A stretch of DNA of 57,927 nucleotides from positions 1 to 57,927 of the forward strand of contig NZ_CAMPKE010000019.1 in assembly GCF_946887195.1 (NCBI RefSeq), in the 5' to 3' direction. The notes below the pieces were generated by a model, which saw only the letters and a list, made by a program, of their open reading frames with translations, had not been told where the DNA came from and ran no database searches. The stretch comes from an uncultured Halomonas sp. GTDB taxonomy: Bacteria; Pseudomonadota; Gammaproteobacteria; Pseudomonadales; Halomonadaceae. A program made the translations under genes and the position numbers. Below are positions 16,533 to 25,629 of the stretch, one piece after another (position 1 is the first letter of the stretch; each line of letters starts with the position of its first letter).

Positions 16533-18403
16533 CTCTGCCTGCTGTCTTCGAGGCGCCGGATCAGACGTTCGAGATGCGCGGCGAAGGTGGCGGCATCGAT
16601 TTCGCCTTGAATGCGTGCCTTGCGCAACTCCTCGCCATGCGCGAAGAACAGTAGGCTTGGCGGGCCGAACAGCCCGAAATGATCGAGCAGGGCGCGGCTA
16701 TCGGCATTGGTGTCGGTGACATCGGCGCGAATGCGATGAAAGCCGGCAAGGCGCTGGGTAACCGCCGGGTCGGGAAACACGTCGCGCTCCATGATCTTGC
16801 ACGAGATGCACCACTCGGCGGTGACATCGACGAAGGCCGGCTGGCCGCGGCTTGTCGCGCGGGCCAGTTCGGCATCGAGCTGGGCCAGCGTCGTCACGCG
16901 CGTGAATTCGAGCGCCTCGGTGGCTTCGCTGGATGCGCCGAGGCCCGCCAATGGGCGTAGCGGGTCCTCGCCGCCGCGTGCGGCACCCAGCACCAGCGCG
17001 ACCCCCCAGGCCAGCAGTACGATACCTGCCGCCTGGCGAATGCGCGGCCAGCCCTGGCGCTGATTGACACTCAGCGCACCGAGTGCGAGCGCGGCGCCTA
17101 CCGCGAGTGTTCCCCATAGCAGCAGGACCGCCGGCCCAGGCAGCAATCGGGCGATCAGCCAGATCGCGAGGCCCAGCAGCAACACGCCGAAGGCTATCTT
17201 GACACCGTTCATCCAGGCGCCGGAACGGGGCAGCAGCGCCGTGCCGAAGGTGCCTACCAGCAGCAGCGGTACGCCCATGCCCAATGCCAGCGCCAGTAGC
17301 GCCCAGCCGCCCATCAGCGCATTGCCGGTGGTCGAGATGAACACCAGCGCGCCGGCCAGCGGTGCCGACACGCACGGCGATACCACGACCACCGATAGCG
17401 CGCCGGCGAGTGCCAGACCGATGGGCCCGCTGTTCTGCAGTCGCGCCTGCCAGCCATCGATACGGCTGGCCAGGCGCGGCGACAGCTTCATGTCGAAGAG
17501 TCCGAACATCGCCAGCGCGAAAAGCATGAACAGTGCCGCGAAGGGAATCAGCACCCAGGGCGATTGCAGCCGTGCCTGGAGGTTGAGCCCGGCACCGAAC
17601 AGCCCCATCAGCACGCCGACGAGCGCGTAGGTGATTGCCATGCCGCCGACGTAGCTGGCCGAGAGGCCCAACGCGCGCGTGCGACCGGCATGCTGGCCGA
17701 CGATGATCGACGACAGAATCGGGATCATCGGCAATACGCATGGCGTGAAGGTCAATCCCAGGCCCGCCAGGAAGAACAGGCTCAATACCGTCAGCGGATG
17801 GGCATCGTCGAGCAGCGTGCGAAAGCGACCGTCCTCGCTGAGCGGCGTTACCGAGCCGTTAAAATCGGGCGACGGGACTTGTGCCTCTGTAAACGCGTTA
17901 TTGGCGGCGCTATCGTCGCTGGCGTTGGCTGTGGAAAAAACAGCGGGCGGCGAGCCCGGCAGCGAGGTCAGCGTCAACCGTTCGGGCGGGTAGCACAGGC
18001 CGGCATCGGCGCAGCCCTGAAAGGTCACGGCGAAGTCGATGCCGCCATCGGGCGTGCCGGTGAAGGGTACCGCCATCACCACGCGGTCGTAGAAGACGTA
18101 GACCTCGCCGAGAAATTCGTCGGTCTTGAATTCGCCGGGAGGCAGTTGCGGCTCGCCTAGCGTAACGCCGTTCTCCAGCCCCTCGACAGCGAAGCGGTGG
18201 CGGTACAGGTAGTAATCGTCCGCATTCTCGAAACCGATATAGAGGGTGTCGTCGTCGTGCCAGGTGCTGGCCTGGAAGGCTTGGTCGACCGGCAGGAAGG
18301 CGTCGTCCCCCGCGTTATCGTCGAACCAGCCGGCCTGCGCGGTAGCGGCGAATAGCCAGAGAATCAGCAGTAACGGCAGAGTGAGCGGGCGTACCATCGA
18401 CAC
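16526..18403 (-). CDS. dsbD: Protein-disulfide reductase DsbD
   Basis: DsbD moves electrons from cytoplasmic thioredoxin across the inner membrane to periplasmic thiol proteins. The signal peptide (LPLLLILWLFAATAQA) is followed by the periplasmic alpha domain with the pair in CADAGLCYPP. About eight membrane segments follow, with redox cysteines in FTPCVLPMIP and VVSPCVSAPLAG. The C-terminal thioredoxin-like gamma domain has WCISCK. 625 residues. GTG 18403 is favoured because AAGGA lies 5-6 nt upstream; ATG 18397 is the alternative. Divergent from the DUF2333 gene. Confidence 0.94.
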   Translation of the reverse strand: MSMVRPLTLPLLLILWLFAATAQAGWFDDNAGDDAFLPVDQAFQASTWHDDDTLYIGFENADDYYLYRHRFAVEGLENGVTLGEPQLPPGEFKTDEFLGEVYVFYDRVVMAVPFTGTPDGGIDFAVTFQGCADAGLCYPPERLTLTSLPGSPPAVFSTANASDDSAANNAFTEAQVPSPDFNGSVTPLSEDGRFRTLLDDAHPLTVLSLFFLAGLGLTFTPCVLPMIPILSSIIVGQHAGRTRALGLSASYVGGMAITYALVGVLMGLFGAGLNLQARLQSPWVLIPFAALFMLFALAMFGLFDMKLSPRLASRIDGWQARLQNSGPIGLALAGALSVVVVSPCVSAPLAGALVFISTTGNALMGGWALLALALGMGVPLLLVGTFGTALLPRSGAWMNGVKIAFGVLLLGLAIWLIARLLPGPAVLLLWGTLAVGAALALGALSVNQRQGWPRIRQAAGIVLLAWGVALVLGAARGGEDPLRPLAGLGASSEATEALEFTRVTTLAQLDAELARATSRGQPAFVDVTAEWCISCKIMERDVFPDPAVTQRLAGFHRIRADVTDTNADSRALLDHFGLFGPPSLLFFAHGEELRKARIQGEIDAATFAAHLERLIRRLEDSRQSA

Positions 18404-18565
18404 AGCAATCCTTGAGCGGGCCTTGGAAAAGGGCGAGGCGCAGCATGCGACCCACAGCGTGCCGGCGAGTTACGCGTTGAGGGCGCGGCGCGCCGAATGC
18501 TGCATGATAGGATACCCTTCGTGTGGAACCAATTCTCAACCGTCACGCCCAAGGACGTCGTGGAA

Positions 18566-19879
18566 ATGGCAACTCTTCGCAATCGCAGGCAGCGTCGTAC
18601 CGAGGTGCTGGAGCGCCCCGAATACGGCTGGATATGGAAGCCGCTGCTGGTACTGCTGGTGCTCTACCTGGTGATCTGCATCGGGCTTGGCATCTGGTGG
18701 AGCCAACGGCCGGCCGACTTCAGCGTCGAGCGGGCGGTCGCCGTACAGCGTGGCGAGGCGGCATCGAGCCCGGCGGCACGTGGCAGCGTGACCGTTGCCG
18801 GCTTGATGACCGCGATCGAAACCCTGCTCGACAAGCCGGGCGGTTATCTGCGCAATGACGTGGCGCCGCCGGGCGTGTGGCTGGACAACATGCCGAGCTG
18901 GGAGTACGGCGTGTTGAGTCAGGCCCGCTTGATGACCCAGGCATTGCCGGCGCTGAGCGCCGAGGATAGCGAAGCGTTGCAGCAAGCCAGCGAGGCACTG
19001 GCATCCGATAGTCAGGACTGGCTCTATCCCGCCGCCGAGAAGCGCTATGCCAAGGCCGTGGACGCGCTTGGCGAATATCTGGCCAGCTTGTCGGGCCAGG
19101 GGGCGAGCGGTTTCGTGCACAACGGTAGCGGCCTGGCCGAGTGGCTGCGTGCGGTCGGCACGCGTTTTGGCGAACTGACCCAGCGTCTGTCGGCGAGCGT
19201 CGACGATCCCGATGCCCTGCGCGAACTGGGGGTCGACGAAACCGAACTGCCCGATGCCACGCCCTGGTTTCGAATCGACAATACCTTCTTCGAGGCGCGC
19301 GGCGATGCCTGGGCCTTCATGCACCTGCTCAAGGCGGTGGCACGCGATTATGCCGATGTACTGGGCAAGGCCGGCGTGGTGGGCGAGGTCGAACGGATTA
19401 TCGCCGAGCTGGAACTCGCGCAGCGCCAGATATGGAGCCCGATCATTCTCAATGGCTCCGGCTTCGGTATCTTCGCCAACCACTCGTTGGTATTGGCCAA
19501 TCATACCCAGGCGGTCAGTCAACTGGCCGGCTCGCTGGCCGGTAACGTCGCTGACGTAGCGGTGGAGCCGGCGGCTGCCATGCCGGTCGCGCCTACCGAG
19601 ACCCGCGAAGCCAGCGGCGATACCCAGGCGCAGAAGCCGCCCAGTGAAGAACCCGCTCAAGGCCAGACGACAGAGGTGCAAGGCACACAAGCCGCTGACG
19701 GCGCTAGTGGCGGTAATGACAATCAGCGGCAAGAGACGTCGCGTGCGGCGCAGTCTTCCGAGCCTGGGCCTGAGTCCGAGCCCCCGAGTGACGAAGGCGC
19801 CTCGACCCGCGAGCCGGCGGGCGAGTCACTGTCGGCTCCGCCCAGGGTTCCGGCGACAACGCCCGGATCGCAATCCTGA
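18566..19879 (+). CDS. DUF2333 family membrane-anchored protein
   Basis: This matches DUF2333, a conserved gammaproteobacterial family without known function. A basic N-terminus (MATLRNRRQRRTEV) precedes one transmembrane helix (WKPLLVLLVLYLVICIGLGIWW, about residues 25-47). A large periplasmic domain follows with segments such as GGYLRNDVAPPGVWLDN and the tail motif SPIILNGSGFGIFANHSLVLANH. The last ~100 residues are low-complexity (Ala/Pro/Glu/Thr-rich). ATG 18566 has GTGGAA upstream; the longer frame from 18497 lacks a site. Its stop is 13 bp before repeat copy A. Confidence 0.85.
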   Translation: MATLRNRRQRRTEVLERPEYGWIWKPLLVLLVLYLVICIGLGIWWSQRPADFSVERAVAVQRGEAASSPAARGSVTVAGLMTAIETLLDKPGGYLRNDVAPPGVWLDNMPSWEYGVLSQARLMTQALPALSAEDSEALQQASEALASDSQDWLYPAAEKRYAKAVDALGEYLASLSGQGASGFVHNGSGLAEWLRAVGTRFGELTQRLSASVDDPDALRELGVDETELPDATPWFRIDNTFFEARGDAWAFMHLLKAVARDYADVLGKAGVVGEVERIIAELELAQRQIWSPIILNGSGFGIFANHSLVLANHTQAVSQLAGSLAGNVADVAVEPAAAMPVAPTETREASGDTQAQKPPSEEPAQGQTTEVQGTQAADGASGGNDNQRQETSRAAQSSEPGPESEPPSDEGASTREPAGESLSAPPRVPATTPGSQS

Positions 19880-19892
19880 TGCAACTCTCTCA

Positions 19893-20032
19893 GGAACCTC
19901 TGAAAAACGTAGCGAGCGAAGGTCAGGCAAGGCGGAATTGAGTGAAAAAGCGCAGTTTACGTGAGGTAAATGAGCATTTTGAGTTCGATTTCAACGCAGC
20001 CTGGCCGAGCGTAGTAGTTTTTCAAAGGTTCC
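19893..20032. repeat. Family-1 palindromic element (copy A)
   Basis: This 140-bp element has nearly perfect ends: GGAACCTCTGAAAAAC at the left and the reverse complement GGAACCTTTGAAAAAC at the right (15 of 16). It is in the opposite orientation to copies B and C. The interior reads TGCTCATTTAC...GTAAA and CGCTCGCTACG on the complementary strand. It lies between the convergent genes for the DUF2333 protein and ppa. Confidence 0.85.
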
Positions 20033-20037
20033 ATACG

Positions 20038-20066
20038 CATCGGGCCGCCAATTGGGCGGCCCGATG
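20038..20066. terminator. Strong hairpin downstream of ppa
   Basis: A perfect 12-bp stem, CATCGGGCCGCC with GGCGGCCCGATG, has a 5-nt loop and lies 20 bp past the ppa stop. There is no long T-run because repeat copy A begins a few bases beyond. It is probably the shared terminator of ppa and the convergent DUF2333 gene. Confidence 0.7.
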
Positions 20067-20085
20067 CGTTGAGGCGGGGCGAAGA

Positions 20086-20616
20086 TCACTGCTTGGTGTG
20101 GGCGGCCACGGCCTTTTCGATCGCCTGGCGCGCGGCGTCGGCGTCATCCCAGGACTCGACCTTGACCCATTTGCCTTTCTCGAGATCCTTGTAGTTCTCG
20201 AAGAAGTGGGCGATCTGCTGGCGCAGCAGTTCGGGCAGGTCGGTGACTTCCTGAACGTCGTCGTACAGCGAGGACAGCTTGGCATGCGGCACGCATACCA
20301 GCTTGGCGTCTTCGCCGGCTTCATCGGTCATGTTGAGCACGCCCACCGGTCGTGCGCGAATGACGCTGCCGGGCTGTACCGGATGCGGCGTGACGACCAG
20401 CGCATCGAGGGGATCGCCATCGTCGGCGAGCGTATTGGGGATGAAGCCGTAGTTGGCCGGGTAGAACATCGGCGTGGCCATGAAACGATCGACCACCAGC
20501 GCGTCCATGTCCTTGTCGATCTCGTACTTGATCGGGGTGTGATTGGCAGGGATCTCGATCACGACATAAACGTCGTTGGGAAGATCCTTGCCAGCGGGAA
20601 TCTGGTTGAAGCTCAT
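20086..20616 (-). CDS. ppa: Inorganic pyrophosphatase
   Basis: Ppa is the soluble family I pyrophosphatase hydrolysing PPi to two phosphates. It starts [19 protein letters not shown]. The metal-binding signature is [11 protein letters not shown], with KYEIDKD and [12 protein letters not shown] as active-site segments. ATG 20616 has AAGGA upstream; the in-frame extension to 20685 is not conserved. 176 residues, the usual hexameric-enzyme length. It lies two genes from a PPi-dependent phosphofructokinase, which uses the same PPi pool. Confidence 0.97.
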   Translation of the reverse strand: MSFNQIPAGKDLPNDVYVVIEIPANHTPIKYEIDKDMDALVVDRFMATPMFYPANYGFIPNTLADDGDPLDALVVTPHPVQPGSVIRARPVGVLNMTDEAGEDAKLVCVPHAKLSSLYDDVQEVTDLPELLRQQIAHFFENYKDLEKGKWVKVESWDDADAARQAIEKAVAAHTKQ

Positions 20617-20789
20617 CGTCGAGTCCTTGCGGTTGGCATAGCGCGAATCCGGCGAATTATACGAACTGCCCCAGCCGATTACCAATCCGAACCCGTCTTC
20701 GACGCGCTGTCGTCTAATGGACGATAGGCCGGTTGCCCCATCCTGGGTGTATCATATGCGCGGCATGTCGATAGCGAGGAGAGAGGTCT

Positions 20790-22502
20790 TTGGCGGAGCA
20801 AACATTGTCGCTGAGTTACGGTCAGGCCTTCGTTGCCCCCGAGCGTCGGCACCACCGCAGCTCGATGTCGGTACGTATCGCCGAAGGCAATGCCTTGAGC
20901 GCCAAGGGTTGCAGTGCTTTGATCAGCGACTCGACCTGGCGCAATGCCATCGCCAAGCAGGCCGGCGATCTCAGTGTGCGCGGCTTTCTCGCCGACTACT
21001 ATTCGACCCCCGACCATTGGGATGTCAAAAGCTCCGCGACGCGCGTATTGCGCGCCTTGAATAGCTGGAGCTACAGCCAGAGCGGATATATCGAAGGCGG
21101 CAGCTATGTCAGCTCGCTGTCCGCCATGGTCTATCGAGGTCGCGAGGCGCATCTCTTCCACATGGGCGACACGCTGGTGTTTCGCCTGCGCGGCGCCGAG
21201 TTCGAGCAGCTTACCCGCGATCATGTCACCGATCTGGGCGGTTATCGTTACCCGTCGCGGGCGCTCGGCCTGGATGGCAATCTCGATATCGATTACATCA
21301 GCATGCCGCTCAAGCAGGGCGATCTGTTCCTGTTCACGACCCGTGCGGTGCGCGGCACGCTGATGCCCTCCGATTACGTACAACTGATTCGTAGCGACGT
21401 CAGCGATCTGGATGCGACGTGCGAGCGGCTGGCCGAGGCGGCACAGCTGCGCGCCGGCGAGCGCGGTTACGATGCCGAGCAGTTCTGTTTTCAGTTGGTG
21501 CGCATCGACCGCCTGCCCGACGAACAGGCGGATCACCCCGGGCGGCTGTACGGCGATCTGCCGGTACCGGCCGAACTCGGAATCGGCGATCGCATCGATG
21601 GCATGGAAGTGCTGGCGGTTCTGTCGCGCACCGCGCATGCCCGGGTCTATCGCATGCGCGATCTGCGTAGCGAGCGCGAAATGGTGATGAAGGCGCCAAG
21701 TCCGGAGTTGTCGAGCCGCAACGCCTATCTCGAACATTTCCTGTTGCAGCAATGGGTCGTCGAGCGCGTCAACTCGCCATTCGTGGCCAAGGTGGTCGAA
21801 CCATCGCGGCCACGGCGCTATCTCTACTATCTGATGGGCTTCATCGGCGGCGAGACGCTGACCGATTGGGCGCGACGCCATCCCCAGGCGAGTCTCGATC
21901 AACGCCTGGATATCGCCCGGCAACTGACCCAGGCGGTGCAGGCGCTGCATCGCCGCGATGTGCTGCACCAGCAGATTCACCCCGACAACGTTCTCGTCGA
22001 TCCGCATGGTCAAGTGGTGCTGGCCGACTTCGGCGCATGCCACCTGCGCGAAGGCGATGGTCACAAGAAGGCCCGCGAGCTGGCCCGGCAGGTCGGTCTG
22101 AGCGAGCACAGCGCGCCGGAGTACGCATTGGATACCGATGTCGGTCGGCGCAGCGATCAGTACTCGCTGGCCTCGACGGTCTACTGGTTGATCACTGGCG
22201 CAGCCCCCTACGCCCAGGCGCCGCACCAGTTGCGCAGCCATACCGGGCTCGAACAGATGACCTATCGCAGCGCCCGCACCCGCAATCCCGAGGTCAGCGC
22301 CGAACTCGACGATGCCTTGCGCCGTGCACTCGATCCGCAACGCTCGCTGCGTTTTCGGCGTCTTTCGGAGTTCTTGCATGTCCTGCGCGATCCGCGCCAG
22401 TCGTCAAGCGGCTCGCGGGCACGACGCGAGCCGGCCAATTTCTGGCAGGGGATCGCGGGCATCCTGCTACTGCTGCTGGTGCTGTCCTGGCTGCTGAAAT
22501 AG
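20790..22502 (+). CDS. PP2C phosphatase-protein kinase fusion with degenerate active sites
   Basis: This 570-residue protein fuses an N-terminal PP2C-like domain (about 10-245) to a Ser/Thr kinase-like domain (about 265-530), ending in a single C-terminal membrane helix (GIAGILLLLLVLSWLL). In the PP2C part the usual DG of the first metal motif is D47-S48, HMGDTLV is kept, but the later SDG motif reads FTTRAV and the final DN motif is replaced (GYDAEQF). In the kinase part K301 and D413-F-G are kept, but the HRD catalytic Asp is Gln395 (HQQIHPDN) and the glycine loop is poor. The start is TTG 20790 with GAGAGG upstream. It is probably a membrane-tethered pseudoenzyme; partner unknown. Related active proteins exist in pseudomonads. 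Confidence 0.85.
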   Translation: MAEQTLSLSYGQAFVAPERRHHRSSMSVRIAEGNALSAKGCSALISDSTWRNAIAKQAGDLSVRGFLADYYSTPDHWDVKSSATRVLRALNSWSYSQSGYIEGGSYVSSLSAMVYRGREAHLFHMGDTLVFRLRGAEFEQLTRDHVTDLGGYRYPSRALGLDGNLDIDYISMPLKQGDLFLFTTRAVRGTLMPSDYVQLIRSDVSDLDATCERLAEAAQLRAGERGYDAEQFCFQLVRIDRLPDEQADHPGRLYGDLPVPAELGIGDRIDGMEVLAVLSRTAHARVYRMRDLRSEREMVMKAPSPELSSRNAYLEHFLLQQWVVERVNSPFVAKVVEPSRPRRYLYYLMGFIGGETLTDWARRHPQASLDQRLDIARQLTQAVQALHRRDVLHQQIHPDNVLVDPHGQVVLADFGACHLREGDGHKKARELARQVGLSEHSAPEYALDTDVGRRSDQYSLASTVYWLITGAAPYAQAPHQLRSHTGLEQMTYRSARTRNPEVSAELDDALRRALDPQRSLRFRRLSEFLHVLRDPRQSSSGSRARREPANFWQGIAGILLLLLVLSWLLK

Positions 22503-22538
22503 CGAGCCACGAGCGAAATCGATCCCCATAAACGAATA

Positions 22539-22559
22539 CGCCCCGACGATAACGGGGCG
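22539..22559. terminator. Hairpin downstream of the PP2C-kinase gene
   Basis: CGCCCCG pairs with CGGGGCG around a 7-nt loop, 37 bp after the stop codon and followed by GGTTTGG. It is a likely terminator between this gene and the convergent pfp. Confidence 0.55.
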
Positions 22560-22580
22560 GGTTTGGAATAAATCTGAGCC

Positions 22581-22770
22581 AGGAGAAGCACGGATAAATC
22601 GCCGAACGGAATGGAGCGGGCGTCGCTACGTCGCAAGGAACCCGGAGCACAGAAGAATTGGCATAACACGTAGTTAGACAATTCTCGACCGGGCTGGCGC
22701 ACCAGCACCGTGTGACCCGCGATTCGTCGGGGACGCCGAGTCCATGCAGGCATTTATTCAGTGCTTTCTC
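22581..22770. repeat. Family-2 palindromic element (copy E)
   Basis: This 190-bp non-coding element is homologous in reverse orientation to 26894-27067. The left arm GGAGAAGCACGGATAAAT and the reverse complement of the right arm GAGAAAGCACTGAATAAAT pair. Shared interior blocks include GCTGGTGCGCCAGCCCGGTC, TGTTATGCC and CTGTGCTCCGGG (minus strand). The right end overlaps the pfp stop codon (22769-22771). Confidence 0.82.
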
Positions 22771-24028
22771 ACAGCTTGAATTCGGGCAGCTTGCGCTCGA
22801 CCTTGGCGAGCTTGAGCTTGGCGACCATCGGCAGGCCATCCTCGAACGGCGGAAAGTCCTCGCCCTGGATCAGCGGCGATAGATAGCGGCGGCAAGCCGG
22901 GGTAATGCCGAAGCCATCCTCGCGAATGAAATCGCGCGGCATGAACTTTTCCTTGTTGGCCACTTCAGCCAAGGGCGCGGCCTCGATACGCCACTCGTAG
23001 GGTGTGTCGCTGACCCGCTTGATCGCCGGCATCATGGCGTTCTTGCCGTCGAGCGCCAGTTCCACGGCCTCGCGGCCCACGGCGTAAGCCTGCTCGACAT
23101 CGGTCTTCGAGGCCAGGTGACGCGCGGCGCGCTGCAGGTAATCGGCGACCGCCCAGTGGTATTTGTAACCCAGGTCCTGCTTGACCATACCGGCCAGGGT
23201 CGGCGCCACGCCGCCCAACTGGCGATGGCCGAAGGCGTCGGTGTTGCCGGCATCGGCGAGAAAGGTACCATCCGGATAGCGCGCACCCTCGGAAACCACG
23301 ATCACACAGTAGCCGTATTGCTTGACCGACTCCTCGACCCGCGCCATGACCGCGGCGCGGTCGAAGGGAATCTCGGGGAAGATCACCAGATGCGGCGGCT
23401 CGCCCTCGCCATTGCCGGCCAGCGCGCCCGAAGCGGCGATCCAGCCCGCGTGACGCCCCATCACTTCGAGCACGAATACCTTGGTCGAGGTGGCGCACAT
23501 CGAAGCGATGTCCAGCGCCGCCTCGCGGGTCGAGGTGGCGATGTACTTGGCCACGCTACCGAAGCCCGGCGAGTTGTCGGTGATCGGTAGATCGTTGTCG
23601 ACGGTCTTGGGTACATGGATGGCGGTCAACGGGTAACCGAGCTTCTCGGAGAGTTGCGAGACCTTGAGGCAGGTGTCGGCGCTATCGCCGCCGCCGTTGT
23701 AGAAGAAGTAGCGGATATCATGCGCCTGGAACACCTCGATCAGCCGCTCGTACTGCGCGCGGTGCGTCTCGATATCCTTGAGCTTGTAGCGGCAGGAGCC
23801 GAATGCGCCGCCCGGCGTATGACGCAACGCGGCGATGGCCTCGTCGGATTCCTGGGTGACGTCGATCAAGTCCTCGACCAGCGCGCCGATGATCCCGTTG
23901 TGTCCGGCATAGATCTTGCCGATCCGTTCCGAATGGCGGCGGCAGGCTTCGATGATGCCGCAGGCGCTGGCATTGATAACGGCCGTGACGCCGCCGGACT
24001 GGGCATAAAAGGCATTGTGCTGAGCCAT
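22769..24028 (-). CDS. pfp: Pyrophosphate-dependent 6-phosphofructokinase
   Basis: Pfp reversibly phosphorylates fructose 6-phosphate using PPi instead of ATP. The signature GGGDSADTC and PKTVDNDLPITD with the lysine typical of PPi-type enzymes are visible; ATP enzymes carry Gly at the GGGDS Asp-adjacent site. VMGRHAGWIAASG and FPEIPFD are substrate-binding parts. The 419 residues match the PPi clade found in methylotrophs and Halomonas. It lies alone on the minus strand, its 3' end abutting repeat copy E. The reversible enzyme could serve gluconeogenesis as well as glycolysis. Confidence 0.92.
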   Translation of the reverse strand: MAQHNAFYAQSGGVTAVINASACGIIEACRRHSERIGKIYAGHNGIIGALVEDLIDVTQESDEAIAALRHTPGGAFGSCRYKLKDIETHRAQYERLIEVFQAHDIRYFFYNGGGDSADTCLKVSQLSEKLGYPLTAIHVPKTVDNDLPITDNSPGFGSVAKYIATSTREAALDIASMCATSTKVFVLEVMGRHAGWIAASGALAGNGEGEPPHLVIFPEIPFDRAAVMARVEESVKQYGYCVIVVSEGARYPDGTFLADAGNTDAFGHRQLGGVAPTLAGMVKQDLGYKYHWAVADYLQRAARHLASKTDVEQAYAVGREAVELALDGKNAMMPAIKRVSDTPYEWRIEAAPLAEVANKEKFMPRDFIREDGFGITPACRRYLSPLIQGEDFPPFEDGLPMVAKLKLAKVERKLPEFKL

Positions 24029-24261
24029 GGGGCTTCCTTTGCTCCTGCAAGCTTCTGAATGGAATAGCGGGGAAATTGGCTGAATATCATAGCCGAAAGC
24101 GTATCCCGCTGCACGGCGGCGACAGGGCTATCGCAGTTGGTATGGAAGACCTGCCGCTGGACAAACCCTGACGGCGGCAGCCGCTCTCTGGCGGGCCATC
24201 CGGGGCCATGCTAGGCTCACGCGCTTGTGATGCAGACAGCACAACGGTGGGGAGACCTGGC

Positions 24262-25629
24262 ATGCGCGTCCATATTCTCGGCATCTGCGGCACCTTCATG
24301 GGCAGCCTGGCACTGCTGGCCCGTGAGCTGGGCCATCAGGTCAGCGGCTCGGATGCCAACGTCTACCCGCCGATGAGCACGCAACTCGAGGAAGCGGGCA
24401 TCGCGCTGTGCGACGGCTACCGGGCCGCCAACCTCGAACCGCGCCCGGATCTGGTGGTGGTCGGCAATGCCCTATCGCGGGGCAATCCGGAAGTCGAGGC
24501 GCTGCTCGATGCCAAGTTATCGTACCTCTCCGGGCCGCAGTGGCTGGCCGAGCATGTGCTGCCCGGCCGGCGCGTGCTGGCCGTCGCCGGCACGCATGGC
24601 AAGACCACTACCGCCAGCCTGCTGGCCTGGCTGCTCGAGAGCGCGGGGCTGGCGCCGGGTTTTTTGATTGGTGGCGTGCCGCGCAACTTCGGCGTGTCGG
24701 CGCGACTCGGCGACGAGGGCGCGCCCTTCGTGGTCGAAGCCGATGAGTACGACACTGCCTTCTTCGACAAGCGTTCCAAGTTCGTGCACTACCGTCCCGA
24801 GGTGGCCGTACTCAACAATCTCGAATTCGACCATGCCGATATCTTCCCGGACCTGACGGCCATCGAGCGTCAGTTTCATCATTTGGTACGTACCGTGCCC
24901 GGCAATGGCCGACTGCTGGTCGCCGATGGCGAACCGGCACTGGAGCGCGTTCTGGCGCAGGGTTGCTGGACAACCGTCGAGCGTTTCGGCAGTGCCGACG
25001 ACAGCGATTGGCGATATGTGCTGGAACGCGATGACGCCAGCCGCTTTCGGGTGATTCACGCTGGCGAGGATGCCGTGGTCGACTGGAAGCTGACCGGCGA
25101 GCACAACGCGCGCAATGCGCTGGCCGCGCTGGCCGCGGCGGCGACGTGTGGCGTCGACCTGGCGCGAGGCTGCGCGGCGGTCTCACGCTTCGAGACGCCA
25201 CGCCGTCGCCAGGAAGTGCGCGGTGAGATCGCCGGCATTCAAGTGATCGACGATTTCGCCCATCACCCCACGGCGATCGCCACCACACTCAAGGGCTTGC
25301 GCGCAGCCACGCCCAGGGGGCGGCTGCTGGCGGTGATCGAACCGCGCTCCAATACCATGCGCCTGGGCGCGCTCAAGGAGCGTCTGGCGATGAGCGTGAG
25401 CGATGCCGATACGGTGTGGTGGTATCAGCCGCCGGGGCTCGATTGGTCGCTCGATGAGGTCGTCGCGGCCAGCGCCGTGGTGTCTCATCAGTTCGACGAC
25501 ATCGACGCGCTGGTGGCGGCGCTGGTCGGCGAGGCGCGGCGTAGCGATCGCATCGTGGTAATGTCCAATGGCGCTTTCGGGGGCATTCACGCCAAGCTGC
25601 TGGCCGCGCTGGAGAAGGCTCATGGCTGA
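24262..25629 (+). CDS. mpl: UDP-MurNAc:L-Ala-gamma-D-Glu-mDAP ligase Mpl
   Basis: Mpl recycles cell-wall peptides by attaching the murein tripeptide to UDP-MurNAc. It is a Mur-ligase family protein: MRVHILGICGTFMGSLALLA (dinucleotide fold), P-loop VAGTHGKTTTASLL, FVVEADEYDTAFFDKRSKF and DDFAHHPTAI. Length is 455 residues. ATG 24262 is preceded by GGGGAGA. Its 3' end overlaps ubiX by 8 nt, forming an mpl-ubiX-exporter operon; mpl-ubiX is also adjacent in Pseudomonas. Confidence 0.95.
   Translation: MRVHILGICGTFMGSLALLARELGHQVSGSDANVYPPMSTQLEEAGIALCDGYRAANLEPRPDLVVVGNALSRGNPEVEALLDAKLSYLSGPQWLAEHVLPGRRVLAVAGTHGKTTTASLLAWLLESAGLAPGFLIGGVPRNFGVSARLGDEGAPFVVEADEYDTAFFDKRSKFVHYRPEVAVLNNLEFDHADIFPDLTAIERQFHHLVRTVPGNGRLLVADGEPALERVLAQGCWTTVERFGSADDSDWRYVLERDDASRFRVIHAGEDAVVDWKLTGEHNARNALAALAAAATCGVDLARGCAAVSRFETPRRRQEVRGEIAGIQVIDDFAHHPTAIATTLKGLRAATPRGRLLAVIEPRSNTMRLGALKERLAMSVSDADTVWWYQPPGLDWSLDEVVAASAVVSHQFDDIDALVAALVGEARRSDRIVVMSNGAFGGIHAKLLAALEKAHG

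Noticed and set aside
20679..22379. 566-codon minus-strand open frame
   Set aside because: It is antisense to the PP2C-kinase gene, whose domains are clear; composition is that of a shadow frame.
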